Shown piece by piece: positions 61,135 through 64,000 of a DNA stretch of 64,000 nucleotides (position 1 is its first letter; every line of letters starts with the position of its first letter). This DNA comes from Candidatus Didemnitutus sp. (lineage in GTDB: Bacteria > Verrucomicrobiota > Verrucomicrobiia > Opitutales > Opitutaceae). A program made the position numbers and the translations under genes. Below the pieces are notes generated by a model. The model saw only the letters and a program-made list of their open reading frames with translations. It was not told where the DNA came from and made no database searches. The stretch covers positions 62,001 to 126,000 of the forward strand of contig JAGOQJ010000004.1 of the NCBI GenBank assembly GCA_017991595.1. Direction: 5' to 3'.

Positions 61135-62808
61135 ATGATTTCCTGGATCCAAACCACCTTCCAGAAGCACACGAAGTTCTTTCTGCTGTTCCTGCTGATC
61201 GTCATCACGATTCCCTTCGTGTTCACCATCGGCGCGGCCCCAGGCATCGGCCAGGCCGGGCACAAGACGCTCGAGCAGGAGTTCTTCGGCTATAACCTCG
61301 GCAACGAGCAGCAGGCCCGCCGCATCATGAGCGACGGCAGCTTCAGCGCGCAGCTCCGCGGCGCCTATCAAGCCAGCGGCGCCCAGGTGCAGCAATATGC
61401 CCTCAGCCGCGTCGCCGGCCTCGCGCTCGCCGACCAGCTCAGCCTGCCCCAGCCCACGGAGAAGGAAGTCTCCGCCTTCATCGCCCAGCTCCCGGCCTTC
61501 AAGAACGAGCAGGGGAACTTCGACCAGCAGGCCTATCAGCGCCTCGCCGACTCCCTGAAGGGCAACCCGCAGTTCTCCGTCGCCGACGCCACCCGCGTCC
61601 TCCGCGAGGACGCCCGCCTCGACGCCCTCAGCAAGGTCGTCTCCGGCCCCGGTTACGTGCTGGCTTCCGACGTCGCCGAGCAGCTCAAGCGCATCGAGAC
61701 CTCCTGGACCCTCGCCGTCGCCAGCCTCGATTACGCCACCTTCGAGCCGAACATCGCCGTCACCGACGAGGTCCTGCAAAAATATTTCGACGACAATTCC
61801 TTCCGCTACGAGGTCCCGGCCCGCCCGCGCCTGAGCGCCGTCGAATTCAAGAACGCTGACTTCACGCCCGCCAACGCCCCGACCGAGGAGGAGATGCGCA
61901 CCTTCTACAACGCCAACGCCGCCCGCTTCCCCGTGCCGGCCTACGCCGACAAGAAGGACGCCCCCGCCCTCAGCCTCGACGGCCAGCCCGCCGCCACCGA
62001 CAACTTCCCGAAGGTCCGCGCCCAAGTCGAAGCCGCCATGAAGGAAGTCGCCGCCCGCAACCTCGCTTCCCGCGCCGCCAACGACTTCACCGTCGCCCTC
62101 TTCGAGCGCAAGGTCGCCGCGAACTCCGCCGAGCTCACCCAGTTCCTCTCCGCGCAGAACCGCAGCGCCGCCCCGATCGCTCCCTTCACCTTCGACGCCC
62201 CGCCGGCCGACCGTCCGTGGCTGGCCAACTACGCCGAGCCGATCAGCCGCCTCGGCAGCGAGCGCTTCTTCTCCGACCCGCTCCCCACGCCGTCCGGCTA
62301 CGTCGTGCTGCTCTGGAACGAGAGCCTGCCCTCCTACAAGCCCATGTTCACGGAAGTCCGCGAGCGCGTCGCCACCGACTACCGCGACGGCGAAAAGCGC
62401 CGCCGCTTCGACGAGCAGGGCAAGAGCATCCGCGAGAAGCTCCAAGCCGCGGTCAAGGCTGGCCAAAGCTTCGCCGATGCCGCCGCCGCGCAGAAGCTCA
62501 CCGCCAAGACCTACGCCAGCTTCACCCTCCGCCAGCCGCCGCAGGACCTTCCCTACGCCGCCTACGGTTCGTTGCAGACCCTCGAGGCCGGCCAGGTTTC
62601 GGAGATGCTGGCCGAGTCCGACAAGGGCCACTTCGTCTACGCGGCCGAGAAGAAGCTCCCCGACGTCAGCCCGAGCAATCCCCGCTACGCCGAGGTGCGC
62701 CAGCAGCTGATGCAATACACCGCCTCCGCCAACGAGAGCGCCCTGCTGAACTCCCTCGTGGAGTCCGAGCTGCGCAAGTCCGCGCCGGCGACCGCAGCCC
62801 AGCCCTGA
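61135..62808 (+). CDS. SurA/PpiD-like periplasmic chaperone without a parvulin domain
   Basis: A 557-residue protein anchored by one N-terminal helix (about 14-34, KFFLLFLLIVITIPFVFTIGA), with the rest in the periplasm. Residues 50-210 have the SurA_N_3 pattern (DGSFSAQLRGAYQASG, ALADQLSLPQPTEKEVSAFI, FDQQAYQRLADSL, VLREDARLDAL) seen in PpiD and SurA. The middle, where a parvulin PPIase should lie, has none of its landmarks (no HILV-like strand or catalytic Asp/Cys pattern). The C-terminal part is helical and charged. It is probably a folding factor for exported proteins such as the giant lyase; that link is only inference. The start is ATG 61135; the open frame upstream overlaps the kinase on the other strand. 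Confidence 0.85.
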   Translation: MISWIQTTFQKHTKFFLLFLLIVITIPFVFTIGAAPGIGQAGHKTLEQEFFGYNLGNEQQARRIMSDGSFSAQLRGAYQASGAQVQQYALSRVAGLALADQLSLPQPTEKEVSAFIAQLPAFKNEQGNFDQQAYQRLADSLKGNPQFSVADATRVLREDARLDALSKVVSGPGYVLASDVAEQLKRIETSWTLAVASLDYATFEPNIAVTDEVLQKYFDDNSFRYEVPARPRLSAVEFKNADFTPANAPTEEEMRTFYNANAARFPVPAYADKKDAPALSLDGQPAATDNFPKVRAQVEAAMKEVAARNLASRAANDFTVALFERKVAANSAELTQFLSAQNRSAAPIAPFTFDAPPADRPWLANYAEPISRLGSERFFSDPLPTPSGYVVLLWNESLPSYKPMFTEVRERVATDYRDGEKRRRFDEQGKSIREKLQAAVKAGQSFADAAAAQKLTAKTYASFTLRQPPQDLPYAAYGSLQTLEAGQVSEMLAESDKGHFVYAAEKKLPDVSPSNPRYAEVRQQLMQYTASANESALLNSLVESELRKSAPATAAQP

Positions 62809-63011
62809 GCGGCTGGTAACTTCTGCCCGGGCGCGCCGTCTATCCCGCCAGATGACCGCCCGGCTGTTTTCCCGCTGCGCCCAGTCGCGGCGGCGACACC
62901 CTGCGTTTTCTCCGGGTGGATTCGCTCCTCCCGGCGTATCACCCGGTGATTTCCGCCAACTTTCCGGCGGTCCCGCGTGTGTTTAGCTCTCCCGATCCCG
63001 CCACTCTTCTC
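62809..63011. other. Intergenic region before the second TolC-family gene
   Basis: 203 bp. An inverted repeat CCGGGTG (62912-62918) and CACCCGG (62940-62946) is present without a T-run. It presumably contains the promoter of the next gene. No ORF is credible. Confidence 0.3.
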
Positions 63012-64000
63012 ATGCAACTCCGCCGCCTCGCCCTCGTCGCCCTCGGCCTAGCCGGTCTTAGCGCCATCCTCTCCGCCCAGGAAGCCCCCGCGCCCCTCAC
63101 CGTCGAGGAAGCCATCCAGCGAGCCCTGCGCCGCAACTTCAGCCTCGAGGCGGAGCGCCTCAGCCCGGACATCGCGCGCGACGCCGTCGAAGTCGCCCGC
63201 GGCGGATTCCTGCCGGAGTTCACCTTCGATCTCTCGCGCGGCACCACCCGCACGCACCAGAACGGCGTCACGCCCGGCACGAAGCTCGAGACCGGCGACG
63301 CCCGCCTCGGCGTCACCCAGCGTTTCTACACCGGCACGGTCGCCACCGTGAGCACCAACCTCGACCGCACCGAGGCCACAAGCGCGCTTTTCAACCCCGC
63401 CTACAACGCCGATCTCACCGTCTCCGTGCGCCAGCCCCTCCTCGCCGGCGCCGGCCGTGAGGTGAACCGCGCCCCGCTTGACCGCGCCCGCCTCGGCCTC
63501 GACCGCGCCAATCTCAACTACAAGGCCAGCGTCCTCGACGTCATTCAGCGCACCGAGAACGCCTACTACGGCCTCGCCTTCGCCCGCGAGCAGCGCGAAG
63601 TCCGCCGTCTCTCCCTTGTCCTCGCCGAGCGCCTCCTCGAGGAAGCCCGCACCCGCCGCCAGACCGGCGTCGCCACCGACCTCGACGTCCTCCAAGCCGA
63701 CGTCGGTGTCGCCAACGCCCGCCGCGGCATGCTGCTCGCCGAACAGACCGTTCAGGACAGCCGTGAAAGCCTCCTCGCCCTCATCGGCCAGTTCGAGCTC
63801 GACGGTGCCGTCGGCGCTGTCGCCCTGCCTGCCGCGACGCCCGAGCTACCCACGTTCGTCTCGTCCTACGACGCCGCCAAGCGCAACCAGCCCGACTACC
63901 TCGCCGCCCAGACTGCGGTCGAACAGCTGAAGCTCGACGCCAAGGTCGCCAAGAGCAACGCCCGCCCGGATGTGAGCGTCGGTGGCGCCGTCGGTTTTGA
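63012..64000 (+). CDS. TolC family outer membrane protein (3' end outside window)
   Basis: The first 329 codons of a TolC/OprM-class outer membrane channel; the gene runs off the window. A signal peptide is present (about 1-21, LVALGLAGLSAILSAQE). OEP landmarks: LTVEEAIQRALRRNFSLEAERL, RQPLLAGAGREVNRAPLDRARLGLDRANLNY, the VLDVIQRTENAYYGLAFAREQREVRRLSLVLAERLLEEARTRRQTGVATDLDVLQADVGVANAR helices, and the start of the second repeat (AAKRNQPDYLAAQTAVEQLKLDAKVAKSN). It differs from the efflux-operon TolC at 23845, so the organism has at least two. Any pump partners would lie downstream. Confidence 0.92.
   Translation, partial: MQLRRLALVALGLAGLSAILSAQEAPAPLTVEEAIQRALRRNFSLEAERLSPDIARDAVEVARGGFLPEFTFDLSRGTTRTHQNGVTPGTKLETGDARLGVTQRFYTGTVATVSTNLDRTEATSALFNPAYNADLTVSVRQPLLAGAGREVNRAPLDRARLGLDRANLNYKASVLDVIQRTENAYYGLAFAREQREVRRLSLVLAERLLEEARTRRQTGVATDLDVLQADVGVANARRGMLLAEQTVQDSRESLLALIGQFELDGAVGAVALPAATPELPTFVSSYDAAKRNQPDYLAAQTAVEQLKLDAKVAKSNARPDVSVGGAVGF

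Overview
The window looks like chromosomal DNA of a high-GC Gram-negative bacterium of the Verrucomicrobiota, most probably an Opitutaceae relative. The signs are a lipid A pathway with a fused LpxC-FabZ, a PEP-CTERM surface protein, a huge secreted polysaccharide lyase built from Ig-like repeats, an EF-G-2 type GTPase, and weak or absent Shine-Dalgarno sequences before most genes. The lineage call is inference from gene content, not from a marker phylogeny. Strong codon bias creates very long antisense open frames, which are left out.

Layout. 1-4 kb: the end of hypD and a convergent hypE ([NiFe]-hydrogenase maturation), separated by a visibly lower-GC two-gene cassette (TcmP plus a Gp37/Gp68 three-Cys protein). 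4-7 kb: an aminotransferase, recN and tRNA-Val. 7.4-14.3 kb, plus strand: SRAP protease-like protein, a pyrimidine operon (pyrR-pyrB-pyrC) preceded by a convincing attenuator, a secreted PLD nuclease-like protein, and overlapping CPBP protease-thiL-tsaE. 14.4-17.7 kb: tRNA-Leu, an RGG-rich protein of unknown function and cysE. 17.8-30.1 kb, minus strand: EF-G-2, an AsmA-like protein, and a marR-MFP-RND-TolC efflux operon with an inverted-repeat operator. 30.3-33.9 kb: tkt, then rpsP-trmD-rplS without rimM. 34-37 kb: ychF and a PAS-PAS-PP2C phosphatase. 37-39.9 kb: lpxC/fabZ-lpxA and divergent efp.

39.9-50.3 kb holds the most distinctive locus. A 3,120-residue secreted protein carries two different pectate lyase modules (PL9-like and PL1-like), 13 Ig-like repeats, two FnIII domains and two copies of a beta-rich module. 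Directly downstream, 35 bp away and on the same strand, lies a PEP-CTERM protein made almost entirely of that same module. The pair looks like a pectin-degradation unit with a shared, undescribed accessory or binding module. Within the enzyme, a two-Ig unit is duplicated in tandem with a 519-bp period.

50.5-64 kb: beta-carbonic anhydrase, an orphan small protein, an RlmI-type methyltransferase, a thymidine-phosphorylase-like protein with a rewritten phosphate-binding signature, argS, a GYF_2 membrane protein, a YihY/BrkB membrane protein, a NarL-type two-component pair, a SurA/PpiD-like chaperone without a parvulin domain, and the start of a second TolC-family gene cut by the window edge.
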